Below are positions 8,958 through 18,359 of a stretch of DNA of 64,000 bases, one piece after another (position 1 is the first letter of the stretch; each line of letters begins with the position of its first letter). Origin of the DNA: Negativicutes bacterium (lineage in GTDB: Bacteria; Bacillota_C; Negativicutes; Sporomusales_B; JARLHX01). The stretch is taken from NCBI GenBank assembly GCA_031292015.1, contig JARLHY010000072.1, forward strand, positions 1-64,000. Direction: 5' to 3'. Both the position numbers and the translations under genes were made by a program. The notes below the pieces were generated by a model that had not been told where the DNA came from, did not search any database, and was given only the letters and a program-made list of their open reading frames with translations.

Positions 8958-9674
8958 ATGAAGCGGCTGCAGGTGCTTAAGGTAAACCGGCAATACTTGT
9001 TCTTCGGGGCGGTGCTGCTGATTCTTGTCGGCATGCTGGCCGGCGTGTGGGGTATGGATTACCTTGACGAGCAGGAGCTTGCCGCGCTGCCGAATCAGAC
9101 CCGCCAGGCTCCGAAAGGCGAGGTCTCCCTGGTGATAAGAATCAATGAACAGATGCTGGAAGTGTACGATAATGAAAAATTGCACAAAAAATACCGGATA
9201 GCGGTGGGGAAAAGCGACACGCCCACCCCCATCGGCGAGTGGAATGTCGTCTGGAAGGACTACAACTGGGGTGACGGGTTCGGCACCCGCTGGATGGGAC
9301 TGAACGTCACCTGGGGCTTGTACGGGATTCACGGCACCAACAACCCCTGGAGCATCGGCCGGTATTCGAGCCACGGCTGCATCCGGATGCGCAACCGCGA
9401 TGTCGAGGAATTGTTCGAGTGGACACCCATCGGAACGAAGGTTACGATTGTCGGCCGGAAGGTAAGGGTACAGCGAAGGCTGCAATATCAGATGTCCGGT
9501 GCGGATGTCGTGGTATTGCAGATGAAGTTAAAGGAAATGGGCTTTCTTGAGGGCCGGGCCGACGGGCTTTTCGGTACATCCACCGAGGCGGCGGTCCGTG
9601 CCTATCAGGTCACCCAGGGGCTGGAACCGACCGGGGTGGCGGATAAACGGATGGCGGAACAACTGGGCATCTAG
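8958..9674 (+). CDS. L,D-transpeptidase (YkuD) with C-terminal peptidoglycan-binding domain
   Basis: 239 residues: N-terminal membrane anchor (YLFFGAVLLILVGMLAGVWG), YkuD domain with catalytic Cys141 in SSHGCIRM, and a C-terminal PG_binding_1 repeat (VVLQMKLKEMGFLEGRADGLFG). It forms 3-3 cross-links or attaches proteins to meso-DAP peptidoglycan outside the membrane. Start is ATG 8958, 9 nt after GGGAGGG; the open frame further upstream runs through the terminator and is not coding. The stop is 31 nt before the next gene's start, so they are likely co-transcribed. Confidence 0.9.
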   Translation: MKRLQVLKVNRQYLFFGAVLLILVGMLAGVWGMDYLDEQELAALPNQTRQAPKGEVSLVIRINEQMLEVYDNEKLHKKYRIAVGKSDTPTPIGEWNVVWKDYNWGDGFGTRWMGLNVTWGLYGIHGTNNPWSIGRYSSHGCIRMRNRDVEELFEWTPIGTKVTIVGRKVRVQRRLQYQMSGADVVVLQMKLKEMGFLEGRADGLFGTSTEAAVRAYQVTQGLEPTGVADKRMAEQLGI

Positions 9675-9705
9675 CAAGTGGCCCGGCAAGTTGGGAGAGA
9701 TCGTC

Positions 9706-10398
9706 TTGAGGTTCAGGTTGTGGAGCGTCTTCACTGTTGGCGTGGTAACAGCATCATTGCTGGCGGGGGTTATGACAATGGAGTCGGGTATGGCTGTGAA
9801 AAAAGTGCCGACGAGCCACAAGGTAGTGGCGCTGACTTTTGACGACGGGCCGCATCCGGTGACAACCCCGGCCCTGTTGGCGGTGCTGCAGGCCAAACAG
9901 GCCAAGGCGACTTTTTTTGTATTGGGCAACAGGGTGCAGCTATATCCGAATCTGGCGGCAGATATTGTCAACAGCGGCCAGGAACTGGCCAGTCACAGCT
10001 ATACCCACCGCTTTCTCAACAGGTTGACACCGGAGGAACTGGCGGAGGAGATCGACAAGTCGGAGAAAGTCATCTCCGCCGTCGGGCCAAAGCCGACGCT
10101 GATCCGTCCGCCGGGTGGCGGGTATAACGACAGGCTGGTGTGGGAGCTGCGCCAGCGGGGCTATACAACGGTGTTATGGTCGATTGATCCGCGGGACTGG
10201 GCCGGCAAGAGCGTCCAGCGTATTGTCGAGATTGTGGTGACTCAGGCCGGACCGGGGAGCATCATTCTGCTGCACGAAGGCGAGTATGCCGCGTCGACGC
10301 CGGCGGCGGTGGGGATCATCATTGACCGCCTGCGGGCCCAAGGCTACGAATTCGTCACCGTCAGCGAGCTGCTGCAGTACTACGAGATACGTCCATGA
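9706..10398 (+). CDS. Polysaccharide deacetylase (NodB domain, PdaA/PdaB-like)
   Basis: 230 residues. TTG 9706 is chosen because GGGAGAGA lies about 7 nt upstream and the product then starts with a signal anchor (LWSVFTVGVVTASLLAG). NodB motifs are all present: TFDDGPHP (about residues 44-51), SHSYTH, RPPGGGYND, WSIDPRDWAG and ILLHEG. It would de-N-acetylate peptidoglycan sugars at the cell surface; sporulation or muramic-lactam roles are known in the family but not shown here. Confidence 0.88.
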   Translation: MRFRLWSVFTVGVVTASLLAGVMTMESGMAVKKVPTSHKVVALTFDDGPHPVTTPALLAVLQAKQAKATFFVLGNRVQLYPNLAADIVNSGQELASHSYTHRFLNRLTPEELAEEIDKSEKVISAVGPKPTLIRPPGGGYNDRLVWELRQRGYTTVLWSIDPRDWAGKSVQRIVEIVVTQAGPGSIILLHEGEYAASTPAAVGIIIDRLRAQGYEFVTVSELLQYYEIRP

Positions 10399-10610
10399 GG
10401 CGGGCCGGTGCCTGCCTCTTTCTGTTTTTTGCACGCAGAGGCCGTGGCGGCGGCGGGCGGCTGGCAAAACAACCAACTGAAAAAAGCGACTTGATGCGGA
10501 TTTAATAGAAAATTAACATCAAATTAACGCCTGCCGGGCCGATATTTTCTATAATTAGTGCGTAAAACAAAGGTTTCTTCCATCTGGTGACGATTGGAAC
10601 AGGTGATTTG

Positions 10611-13600
10611 ATGCGATACTTATTTGACCCTGTTGTGAACTTGATGAACCGACTCAAATACGCCTATAAATTTGCCCTGATCGGGATGCTGATCATCGCG
10701 CAGGCATCGGTTCCAATCTATCTGTTGGTCACCGAGCTGAATAAAAACATCGATATTGCCGCTCGGGAGCGCCTTGGCGTCGAATACAGCCGGGTGCTGC
10801 TTACCTTGCTTGACGAGGCGCAGGGCTACAGAACACTTCAGTATTTATACTCCATGGGCGACTCATCACTGCAGGAGGCTCTCCTGGCGAAACAGGCCAA
10901 AGTCGACGAGGCTTTCGCTGTGCTGGAAAAGGTGGATCAGCAGCTGAACGGTTCGCTGGATTCCACTTGGAAGCTTGAGGTGCTGCGTAAGGACTGGGAT
11001 AATCTCAAGCAGCAAGCTTTTCAGTTCGACCCAGGGCAGGGTAGGGTGGCTTTTGATCTAAACAGCCGCTGGATTGTCGAAATTATCGGTCTGCTCCAGT
11101 ATGTGGGCAATTCGTCGAACCTGGCTTTGGACGCTGATCTGGATACCGCCTATCTTGTTGATTCGATGCTCAGGAAGCTGCCGGTTTTGCTGGATACGCT
11201 GGGACAAGCTCAGGGGCTGGGCGAGCAGTTGTCTGATCAAGCGGCCCTGTCAAGTGCCGATAAGGACAGGCTGCTGGTGGTTGCCGGGCTAATCCGGTCA
11301 GGCCTCGAACAGTATGACGGCAATGCCCAGTTGGTCTTTCGCCGCAACGAGAAAGTACAAGCGGCTCTCAAGAAACAAAGCGACGCTGTGGACGATTCGG
11401 TGCCGATCTTTGTCTGGAATTGCGAACAAAGAGTCAACGGGCCACAAGGCATGGCGGTGCCGAAGCAGCTCCTTGTCAGTGGCGGACAGCAGGCCATTGG
11501 CGCCGTAACGGTGCTCTACCGGGAAGAATTCAGCGCTATCGAAGAGTTACTGAAGGCCCGGGTCGAACGGTATTCGCGGGATCGGAACAACGTGACTGCT
11601 TTTACGGTGAGTATTCTGCTGCTGGTGTTTTATTTGTTTCTGGCTTTTGACATTTCTGTGCGCAAAGGGGTCTATCGTCTCAATTCAGTGCTGGAGGCGG
11701 TCGCACAGGGGGATCTCGGCGCAAGAGGCTCGGTCTATTCCAAGGATGAGATGGGGTCGCTGACTGGTTCGATAAACAGCATGCTCGCCTCGCTTGAGGG
11801 CATGTATGAAGAAGTGCGGCGCTCCCACGACCGGCTGGAAGTCTGGAATCAGGAACTGGAAGGGAAGGTGGCGGAACGCACCGCTTCACTGCGAAATCTG
11901 CTGGACCACGCGGGGCAAGGGTTTCTTTCCTTTGGCGCTGACCTGAAAGTCGCCGGTGAACACAGCGCCGAGTGTGAGAAGATATTTGACCGTAAAATCA
12001 CGGGAGAATCGGTGGTGTTGCTTTTTTATCCCGAAAATCGAAGCGAGCAGGTTTTCCTGGAAGCATTATTCGAAAAAATATTCCAGGAAGGGGACGAACT
12101 GCTCCGGGAGACTTATTTCTCCCTATTGCCGCCTGAACTTATTTTAGGCAGCCGGTATATCCGGGTCGGCTACAAGATGATCACCAATCCGGTCAACCCT
12201 GAGCAGCGGGAAATCATGCTTATTCTTACCGACACCACGCTGCAGAAGGAACTGGAAGGCCAGATGCAAGAGGAACAAAATATTCTTTCCATGGTGGTGC
12301 GGGTCGTCACTCATTCAGGAGATTTTTCGGCGGCGATACGTCAGTACTTGTCCTTTTGTCAGGATGGTTTCGTGCATTTGTGGCAGGAAGGCGGCAGGGA
12401 GGGTGATTCCATCGAAGCCATTTTCCGGACCGTCCACACCTTCAAGGGTACTTTCAGTCAACTGGGTATGAGCCATTTGGTAACTAAGCTGCATGAATTG
12501 GAAGCCGTTTTGGCAACAATCCGGGATGAAGGCGCAGAAGCTTCCGCATCGCTGGAACCGCTCAAAGCTTATAGCGAAGAAGAAATGGCCGGCTGGCTGG
12601 ACGAGGATATGACTGTCCTCCAAGAGACCCTGGGAGAGTCTTTTTTTCACCAGGAAGACACCCTTGTTGTCGAAAGTTCCAGGCTGCTGGATATCGAGGA
12701 AAAAATCCAGCGCAGTCTCAGCCCGGGCGAGTGCCGGCTGCTGATCCCGGCTCTGCGCCGGTTGCGGTATAAGCCATTGAAGGATTTGCTGAAAAACTAC
12801 CCGGAATACTTGCTCAATATGGCGGACCGGTATGATAAATTGGTTAATCCGTTCATCATTGAAGGCGATGATATTCTGGTTGATCCCATTACATGCGGTG
12901 ACTTCAGCCAAGCTTTGGTCCATGTCTTTCGCAACGCGCTGGCCCACGGTCTGGAGACGCCTGACGAGCGGCTGGAGGCCGGCAAGGAAGCGACCGGGAA
13001 TGTGAAGTGCTTTATCCGCGAGGAAGCGCAGGGCATCCTGGTGGTAATCGCGGACGACGGACGGGGAATCGACGCCGCCCGGGTCAGGGAAATCGCCGTG
13101 AGCAAGGGGTTGTACGATGAGCGGACCGCCCTGGGACAATCCGATGCAGAAGCACTCCTGCTGATTTTTGCCGATGGTTTTTCCAGCAGCGACGAGGTGA
13201 GTGAATTGGCTGGGCGCGGGGTCGGTCTTTCCGCTGTGAGGGAGGAGATCGAAAAGCTCGGCGGTTCATTTTCGGTACATACGGTGGTCGGGAAAGGTAC
13301 AGAGTTCAGGTTTTTCCTGCCCTTGTCCGATATGGAAGAACACGAACTCCCGACAATGCTGCAGATGTCCAGGCCGCTGGTGGAGGCGGCCCAAATCCGC
13401 CTGAAAGAAGCAGGGCTTCCGGTGAAGAAAGCGGTTCACAGTGAGGCCGCCGGCGGCAAGTTGGCGCTGCGCCGGGTAACCACTTTTGTTGATGTCAAGG
13501 GTTTGGTGAGCGGCAAACTGCTGCTCAGCGCCGATGATTCGCTGGTTGAGTGTCTGGTCGCGAAGCAAAAGGACGGGCCTGGGCAGGTTTCCCAGGAAAA

Positions 13601-13808
13601 GTGGCTGGAAAATGTTCTGGCCCGCTGGGCCAATGAAGTGGTCCAGGAGGTGCTGGAGCAAATGCCGGGACTGGACGACGCAGTGAGAGCCGAAGCCTTG
13701 GTCACCATTATGGCGGAGGATGCTTCGGCAAAATACCCGCGGGCCGAGATTTCCAGCTGGATGCTGGAAACACAGTCGGGATGCCTGCAGATAAGCCTTA
13801 TTTATTAA
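10611..13808 (+). CDS. Membrane CheA-like hybrid kinase: HAMP, Hpt, HATPase and C-terminal CheX-like domain
   Basis: About 1065 residues from ATG 10611 (ACAGGTGAT upstream; a GTG 8 codons earlier is weaker). Order: helix 1 (about 20-43), long extracytoplasmic sensor region, helix 2 (about 330-350), HAMP, a coiled segment, PAS-like region, Hpt with HTFKGTFSQLG near residue 608, then a CheA-type HATPase (FRNALAHGLETPDER; DDGRGID; GRGVGLSAV; GKGTEFRFFLPL). The last ~150 residues (FVDVKGLVSGKLLLS) resemble CheX phosphatase domains. There is no classic His-kinase H-box, so phosphate should start at Hpt as in CheA. The signal sensed is unknown. CheY and a CheX-like gene follow. Confidence 0.75.
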   Translation: MRYLFDPVVNLMNRLKYAYKFALIGMLIIAQASVPIYLLVTELNKNIDIAARERLGVEYSRVLLTLLDEAQGYRTLQYLYSMGDSSLQEALLAKQAKVDEAFAVLEKVDQQLNGSLDSTWKLEVLRKDWDNLKQQAFQFDPGQGRVAFDLNSRWIVEIIGLLQYVGNSSNLALDADLDTAYLVDSMLRKLPVLLDTLGQAQGLGEQLSDQAALSSADKDRLLVVAGLIRSGLEQYDGNAQLVFRRNEKVQAALKKQSDAVDDSVPIFVWNCEQRVNGPQGMAVPKQLLVSGGQQAIGAVTVLYREEFSAIEELLKARVERYSRDRNNVTAFTVSILLLVFYLFLAFDISVRKGVYRLNSVLEAVAQGDLGARGSVYSKDEMGSLTGSINSMLASLEGMYEEVRRSHDRLEVWNQELEGKVAERTASLRNLLDHAGQGFLSFGADLKVAGEHSAECEKIFDRKITGESVVLLFYPENRSEQVFLEALFEKIFQEGDELLRETYFSLLPPELILGSRYIRVGYKMITNPVNPEQREIMLILTDTTLQKELEGQMQEEQNILSMVVRVVTHSGDFSAAIRQYLSFCQDGFVHLWQEGGREGDSIEAIFRTVHTFKGTFSQLGMSHLVTKLHELEAVLATIRDEGAEASASLEPLKAYSEEEMAGWLDEDMTVLQETLGESFFHQEDTLVVESSRLLDIEEKIQRSLSPGECRLLIPALRRLRYKPLKDLLKNYPEYLLNMADRYDKLVNPFIIEGDDILVDPITCGDFSQALVHVFRNALAHGLETPDERLEAGKEATGNVKCFIREEAQGILVVIADDGRGIDAARVREIAVSKGLYDERTALGQSDAEALLLIFADGFSSSDEVSELAGRGVGLSAVREEIEKLGGSFSVHTVVGKGTEFRFFLPLSDMEEHELPTMLQMSRPLVEAAQIRLKEAGLPVKKAVHSEAAGGKLALRRVTTFVDVKGLVSGKLLLSADDSLVECLVAKQKDGPGQVSQEKWLENVLARWANEVVQEVLEQMPGLDDAVRAEALVTIMAEDASAKYPRAEISSWMLETQSGCLQISLIY

Positions 13809-13833
13809 GCAGCAAGTAGAAAGGATGATACGA

Positions 13834-14229
13834 ATGGCACGAATACTTATTGTCGATGATTCCATGATGATCAGGAGGACGATCCGGATTATGCTTGAAA
13901 AAGCAGGCCATACCGTGGTGGGGGAATCTGTAAACGGTCAACAGGCCATAGCCGATTACGCCAGATACAAACCCGATTTGGTGACACTGGATATCACCAT
14001 GCCAGGCCTCAACGGGATTGAAACCATCAAACGAATCGTAGCCGATGACCCTGACGCCGTGGTCATAATGGTGAGCGCCCTTGGACAAAAACACATGGTC
14101 TTTGACGCTCTCCAGGCCGGGGCAAAAAATTATATCCTGAAGCCGTTGAATGAGGAAAGGCTGCTTGGCGTGATCAGCACGGTCCTGCAGCAGAGCGGCG
14201 GTTCTTTGCCGGCAGCCGGGGCGAGATAG
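13834..14229 (+). CDS. CheY-like single-domain response regulator
   Basis: 131 residues. ILIVDDS gives the acidic pocket, LVTLDITMPGLNG holds the phospho-acceptor Asp, VIMVSA the conserved Ser and YILKPL the conserved Lys. No output domain. Start ATG 13834 has AAAGGA 8 nt upstream; the ATG at 13825 sits directly on that site and is rejected. It is the probable partner of the preceding CheA-like kinase, 25 nt after its stop. Confidence 0.92.
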   Translation: MARILIVDDSMMIRRTIRIMLEKAGHTVVGESVNGQQAIADYARYKPDLVTLDITMPGLNGIETIKRIVADDPDAVVIMVSALGQKHMVFDALQAGAKNYILKPLNEERLLGVISTVLQQSGGSLPAAGAR

Positions 14230-14323
14230 ATCAGCCCGGGCCGCAGAGCAGCTGCGAGCTAAAGTTTCGCGAAGACCGCCGGTTATACGGATTTTGAAAT
14301 TTGGCAATAAAGGAGAAAAGGAC

Positions 14324-15211
14324 ATGTTTGCCCATTATTTCGCGCACTATCTGTTGAACAAAAATATCCTCACTCCCCGGCAAATGCAAGATGTGCTTGA
14401 ATACGAACGCTCGGTCCGGGTGAAGCTCGGGGTAATAGCGATGAATGCCGGGCTGATGTCCGCGGGTCAGGTCGAGGAAATCCACGCTTTGCAGCGCAGT
14501 CAGGATAAACCGTTCGGGGCGATCGCCGTCGAAAGGGGTTATCTCACCGACGAGCAGCTCGACAGATTGCTTGCTGCCCAGGGGAACGAGCAATCTACCC
14601 TGGTTCAGGCGATAGCCGACAAGGGTTATCTTTCGCTGGCCGCTATGGAGCGAATCCAGGCAGACTATCGCCGCGAGGACAACGAGGAGGAAGAGGACCA
14701 GACTTCGCAAGGCACTTTCGACTGGGAAAGGATCATAAAAAGTGCGGCAGACTTTTCCGGTGCCGGGGCTGAGGCGGGATGTTTCTGCCGCTACACCGGC
14801 CTGCTCCTCAGAAATATAGTGCGGTTCCTGAACGAAACCCCGGTCATTCTGGCATCAGCTTCTGCAGAAGCCGGCGGGAACGACTGGCTCGTGAGCCAAA
14901 AAATTGTCGGCTCAGTCAAAATGGAAACCGGACTGATCATGAAAGAAGCGGTGCTGCTGGCTGTGGCAAACCGCTTCAGCGGTGAAAACCTGACTGAGGT
15001 CAATGACCTGGCGCTCGACAGTGCGGCAGAGTTTCTCAATCTGAACAACGGGGTTTTCAGCGGCAGCCTGTCCCAGGACGGGACAGAAGTGGACCTGATG
15101 CCGCAGCAGATAGAAAAAGGCAACGCCTGTGCGGACCGGACCGTCTGCCGTGTCCCCATCGGACTGTCGTTCGGCAGGATCGATCTGTTGCTCTCGCGGT
15201 CTGGGGAATAA
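14324..15211 (+). CDS. Two-domain protein: MshEN/GspE-N-like N-terminus and CheX-like C-terminus
   Basis: 295 residues from ATG 14324 (AAAGGAG upstream). The N-terminal third has two copies of a motif like GVIAMNAGLMSAGQVEEIHALQ and GAIAVERGYLTDEQLDRLL, which resembles the N-terminal domain of type II secretion/MshE ATPases (some bind c-di-GMP). After an acidic linker (EDNEEEEDQ) the C-terminal half (VGSVKMETGLIMKEAV, LTEVNDLALDSAAEFLN) resembles CheX/CheC phosphatases. In this operon it could dephosphorylate the CheY and link it to c-di-GMP. Domain calls are by eye and moderate. Confidence 0.55.
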   Translation: MFAHYFAHYLLNKNILTPRQMQDVLEYERSVRVKLGVIAMNAGLMSAGQVEEIHALQRSQDKPFGAIAVERGYLTDEQLDRLLAAQGNEQSTLVQAIADKGYLSLAAMERIQADYRREDNEEEEDQTSQGTFDWERIIKSAADFSGAGAEAGCFCRYTGLLLRNIVRFLNETPVILASASAEAGGNDWLVSQKIVGSVKMETGLIMKEAVLLAVANRFSGENLTEVNDLALDSAAEFLNLNNGVFSGSLSQDGTEVDLMPQQIEKGNACADRTVCRVPIGLSFGRIDLLLSRSGE

Positions 15212-15260
15212 GCTGCGTCCTGGATCAGGACGCCTTCATCGCTGCAAGATGCTTTGCTAT

Positions 15261-15284
15261 ACCACCCGCGGGTGGTGTTTTTTT
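15261..15284 (+). terminator. Terminator of the CheA/CheY/CheX-like operon
   Basis: ACCACCCG/CGGGTGGT inverted repeat (15261-15276) followed by a GTTTTTTTT run. Confidence 0.8.
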
Positions 15285-15432
15285 TAGAAACTATTGGTTC
15301 GGCATTTTTTCATTTCATCAACAAATGGAGGCAGGAATAAAACTCGCCGCCAAGAATATATTATGGTAAACAAACGGGGTTTCTTCATCAATCAGACTGG
15401 ATTTTCCAGGCCAAACATGGGAGGCATGATCA

Positions 15433-16281
15433 ATGTTTCGACGGACACTTTCGCTGCTGGTACTCGCCGTCTTTTTGCTGCAAGCTGTGGCTATCGCCGC
15501 GCCGCCGAAGGTGCTCGCCCCGCCGCTGACTGTCGGGCCGCCGCCGGCGATTGGTGCAGAAGCGGCTGTAGTGATGGTCGCCAACACCCGGCGGGTATTG
15601 TTCGGGCAAAACCCGAACAGCATCATGTATCCGGCCAGCACCACCAAAATGATGACCTTGTTGCTGGCTCTGGAACGCGGCAACCTGGACAGTGTGGTGA
15701 CAGTGAGTTCCCACGCTGCGGCGTGTGAGGAATCGAGCCTTGGTCTTCGACCGGGCGATCAGATCACTTTGCGGGAACTGCTTTTCGGAATGATGATCGT
15801 CTCAGGCAATGACGCCGCCGAGGCGGTAGCCGAGCACATCGCAGGTTCGGTGCCTGCTTTTGTGAAACTGATGAATGACCGGGTCGACAAGCTGGGGCTC
15901 AAGAATACGCATTTTTCCAATCCCCACGGCCTGCCGGACCCGACGAACCACTATTCCACCGCTTATGACCTGGCCCAGATCGCGGCCACCGGAATGCAGA
16001 ACCCGATGTTCGCCAAAATCGTGTCAACCGCCGATTATACGGTTCGCTTCATCAATCGCGGCCCGATGCAGGTCAGCACCACCAATAAGCTGCTGAGGTC
16101 TTATCCGGGAGCCAACGGGATCAAGACCGGTTATACCGAGGCGGCCGGCGACTGTCTGGTGGCCGGGGCCAAGCGCCAGGACATCCAGCTGATCGCGGTG
16201 GTTCTGAATGACGACGACCGCTGGACCGATGTCCCCAAGCTGCTCGACTACGGTTTCCAACGATCCGGGTTCACCCAGTAA
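15433..16281 (+). CDS. dacF: D-alanyl-D-alanine carboxypeptidase (PBP5/DacF type)
   Basis: 282 residues with a Sec signal peptide (LSLLVLAVFLLQAVAIAAPP). Active-site motifs: SxxK as STTK (Ser69, Lys72), SGN in SGNDAAEAVAEH, and KTG in IKTGYTEAAGDC. It removes the terminal D-Ala from peptidoglycan stem peptides. It ends soon after the KTG domain and lacks the usual C-terminal amphipathic anchor, so it may be periplasmic/soluble. Which Dac paralogue it is cannot be decided. ATG follows GGGAGGCATGATCA. Confidence 0.88.
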   Translation: MFRRTLSLLVLAVFLLQAVAIAAPPKVLAPPLTVGPPPAIGAEAAVVMVANTRRVLFGQNPNSIMYPASTTKMMTLLLALERGNLDSVVTVSSHAAACEESSLGLRPGDQITLRELLFGMMIVSGNDAAEAVAEHIAGSVPAFVKLMNDRVDKLGLKNTHFSNPHGLPDPTNHYSTAYDLAQIAATGMQNPMFAKIVSTADYTVRFINRGPMQVSTTNKLLRSYPGANGIKTGYTEAAGDCLVAGAKRQDIQLIAVVLNDDDRWTDVPKLLDYGFQRSGFTQ

Positions 16282-16290
16282 CGGTAGATT

Positions 16291-16318
16291 GAAGCCGCGG
16301 CCTTCTGGTCGCGGCTTC
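16291..16318 (+). terminator. Hairpin after dacF
   Basis: GAAGCCGCG / CGCGGCTTC with a 10-nt loop; the following tract (GCTGTTTC) is only weakly T-rich. Confidence 0.5.
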
Positions 16319-16389
16319 GCTGTTTCAAGGTGGATTTGAATCAGTCCTTTTTTCGATATCCTGGAAAATAGGTGTTGAAAAAGCCAGAA

Positions 16390-16418
16390 GCGAGCAGAAT
16401 ACTACTGCTCGCTTTTTC
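16390..16418 (+). terminator. Terminator upstream of the cell-wall sugar operon
   Basis: GCGAGCAG (16390-16397) / CTGCTCGC (16405-16412) then TTTTT. It insulates the operon starting at 16505 from dacF. Confidence 0.75.
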
Positions 16419-16504
16419 CTGGCGGATAAAGGAAAGAGCCGCTCCGGTGTCAAATATTGTGGAAAAAGAGGCTAAAGAGCCGCTGAGGGATTTGGTGGTT
16501 TGGC

Positions 16505-17428
16505 GTGAAGTGGATTATCGGGATCGACGGCGGCGGGAGCAAAACCGCCGCCATCGCCGGGGATATGACTGGCGGCGTTCTGGGCCGGTGTGAAACAGGG
16601 CCGGCCAACTATCAGGTGGTTGGGCTGGGCGCTTTCCAGGCCCGCATCAGCGAGATCGTCGGGGAGCTGAGCCATGTCTGCCAGCTCGATCCGGCCGAAT
16701 TGCAGCTGATTAGCCTGGGTTTGGCCGGGGTGGACCGGGTGCGGGACAGGGAGCTGATTATGGCGGCACTGAACGACCTGAAGCTTGGCTGCCCTTTCGT
16801 GATCAACAATGACGCGGTGGCGGCGCTCACTGCCGGACTGGGCAGGCGTGAAGGGATTGTGCTTGTCGCCGGAACAGGCTCCATCGCCTTCGGGGTGAAT
16901 GCCGGAGGCAGCGCGATCCGGGCCGGCGGCTGGGGCCATGTCATCGGCGACGAAGGCAGCGGCTACGATATCGGCCGCCAGGCCCTGGCCCGCAGCGTAA
17001 GGGCGCGGGAAGGCAGGGATAAGCCTACGGTGCTTCTGGAAAAAATAATGGAGTACATAAAAGTCGACTCTCCGGACGGGGTGATCGAATTCGTCTATAA
17101 CCCGGAGGGCAGCAAACCGGCGATCGCAGCGCTGGCCGGGGTGGTGGCGGAGGCGGCCCGGCAGGGAGACGGCGTGGCCCGGGAGATTCTCACCGCCGCC
17201 GCCGACGAGCTGGCCGGTCTTGTTGAATCGGTGATCAGCCGGGGATTTCCTGACGGGCAGGTGGTCCAGGTGTGCACTTACGGCGGGGTGCTCAGCAATA
17301 TCCCGTTTATCAGCCAGCGGATCGCGGCGCGGCTTGCCGGCAAGGCCGAACTGGTGACGGCCGGCAGGGAGCCGGCTTGGGGGGCGCTGCAGCTGGGGTA
17401 TGAATATTTGGCTGGTCGCAAGACTTAA
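16505..17428 (+). CDS. BadF/BadG-family sugar kinase, MurK/NagK-like (GlcNAc/MurNAc kinase)
   Basis: 307 residues. IIGIDGGGSKTAA (phosphate 1), VAGTGSIAFG (phosphate 2) and GWGHVIGDEGSGYDIG identify the ASKHA BadF/BadG/BcrA/BcrD family, which includes N-acetylglucosamine kinase and the clostridial MurK that phosphorylates MurNAc and GlcNAc. Its position directly ahead of murQ favours MurK: it would supply MurNAc-6-P for the etherase. GTG start with GGTGG upstream. First gene of an operon reaching 25101. Confidence 0.85.
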   Translation: MKWIIGIDGGGSKTAAIAGDMTGGVLGRCETGPANYQVVGLGAFQARISEIVGELSHVCQLDPAELQLISLGLAGVDRVRDRELIMAALNDLKLGCPFVINNDAVAALTAGLGRREGIVLVAGTGSIAFGVNAGGSAIRAGGWGHVIGDEGSGYDIGRQALARSVRAREGRDKPTVLLEKIMEYIKVDSPDGVIEFVYNPEGSKPAIAALAGVVAEAARQGDGVAREILTAAADELAGLVESVISRGFPDGQVVQVCTYGGVLSNIPFISQRIAARLAGKAELVTAGREPAWGALQLGYEYLAGRKT

Positions 17429-17442
17429 AGTGGGGCGATGAT

Positions 17443-18345
17443 TTGGATCTGAAGACAGAGGGCCTGCTTACCGAGCAGGCCAATCCGGCCACAGTGAATA
17501 TCGATTTGCTGCCAACGGCGGAGATCCTGCGGCTGATCAACGACCAGGACAAGACGGTGGCCCTTGCAGTGGAGCGGGAGATACCCCGGATCACCGCGGC
17601 GGTGGACGCCATCGCCGCAGCTGTCAGGCAGGGCGGCCGGCTGATTTATATCGGGGCAGGCAGCAGCGGCCGGCTGGGAGTGCTTGACGCGGCCGAGTGT
17701 CCGCCGACCTTCGGGGTCGAACCGGGGCTGGTGATCGGTCTGATAGCCGGGGGGGAAGCGGCGCTGGTCCGGGCGGTGGAAGGGGCGGAGGACGAGGCCG
17801 GCCTGGCTCTGGAACAACTGGCCGACCTGGAGCTTTCCGGCCGGGATGTGGTGGTGGGGATAGCGGCCAGCGGCCGGACTCCTTATGTGGCCGCCGGACT
17901 CAAGTACGCCAAAGGCCTGGGGGCGGTCACCATCGCCGTCAGCTGCTCGCCCTGTTCGGAGATCGAAAGCCTTGCCAACCTGGCGATAACACCTCTGGTC
18001 GGACCGGAAGTGATCGCCGGGTCCACCAGGCTCAAGGCCGGGACGGCAACCAAGCTGGTGCTGAACATGCTTACCACCGCGGTGATGATCCGGCTGGGCA
18101 AGGTTTACGGCAACCTGATGGTTGACGTCCGGCCGACCAACGAAAAACTGCGGGACAGGGCCATAAAGATGGTGGCCGGGGCTGCCGGAACGACCGCGGG
18201 GCAGGCGGCTGCCGCCCTCGAGGAGGCCGGCATGAACGCCAAGACGGCCATCGTCATGCTGCGGTGCGGTTGTCCGGCCGAAGAGGCCCGGGCCCGGCTC
18301 GCCGCCGCCGACGGCTTTATCCGCAAAGCAATCAACCAGGTCTGA
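17443..18345 (+). CDS. murQ: N-acetylmuramic acid 6-phosphate etherase
   Basis: 300 residues, TTG start. SIS-fold signature IYIGAGSSGRLGVLDAAECPPTFG and GIAASGRTPYVAAGL are diagnostic for MurQ, which cleaves the lactyl ether of MurNAc-6-P to GlcNAc-6-P plus D-lactate. Fourteen nt separate it from the kinase. Cytoplasmic; central step of MurNAc salvage here. Confidence 0.95.
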   Translation: MDLKTEGLLTEQANPATVNIDLLPTAEILRLINDQDKTVALAVEREIPRITAAVDAIAAAVRQGGRLIYIGAGSSGRLGVLDAAECPPTFGVEPGLVIGLIAGGEAALVRAVEGAEDEAGLALEQLADLELSGRDVVVGIAASGRTPYVAAGLKYAKGLGAVTIAVSCSPCSEIESLANLAITPLVGPEVIAGSTRLKAGTATKLVLNMLTTAVMIRLGKVYGNLMVDVRPTNEKLRDRAIKMVAGAAGTTAGQAAAALEEAGMNAKTAIVMLRCGCPAEEARARLAAADGFIRKAINQV

Positions 18346-18359
18346 AAAGGGGAATCATC

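Noticed and set aside
10414..10442. GCCTCT...AGAGGC as a terminator after the deacetylase
   Set aside because: Long loop and no T-run.
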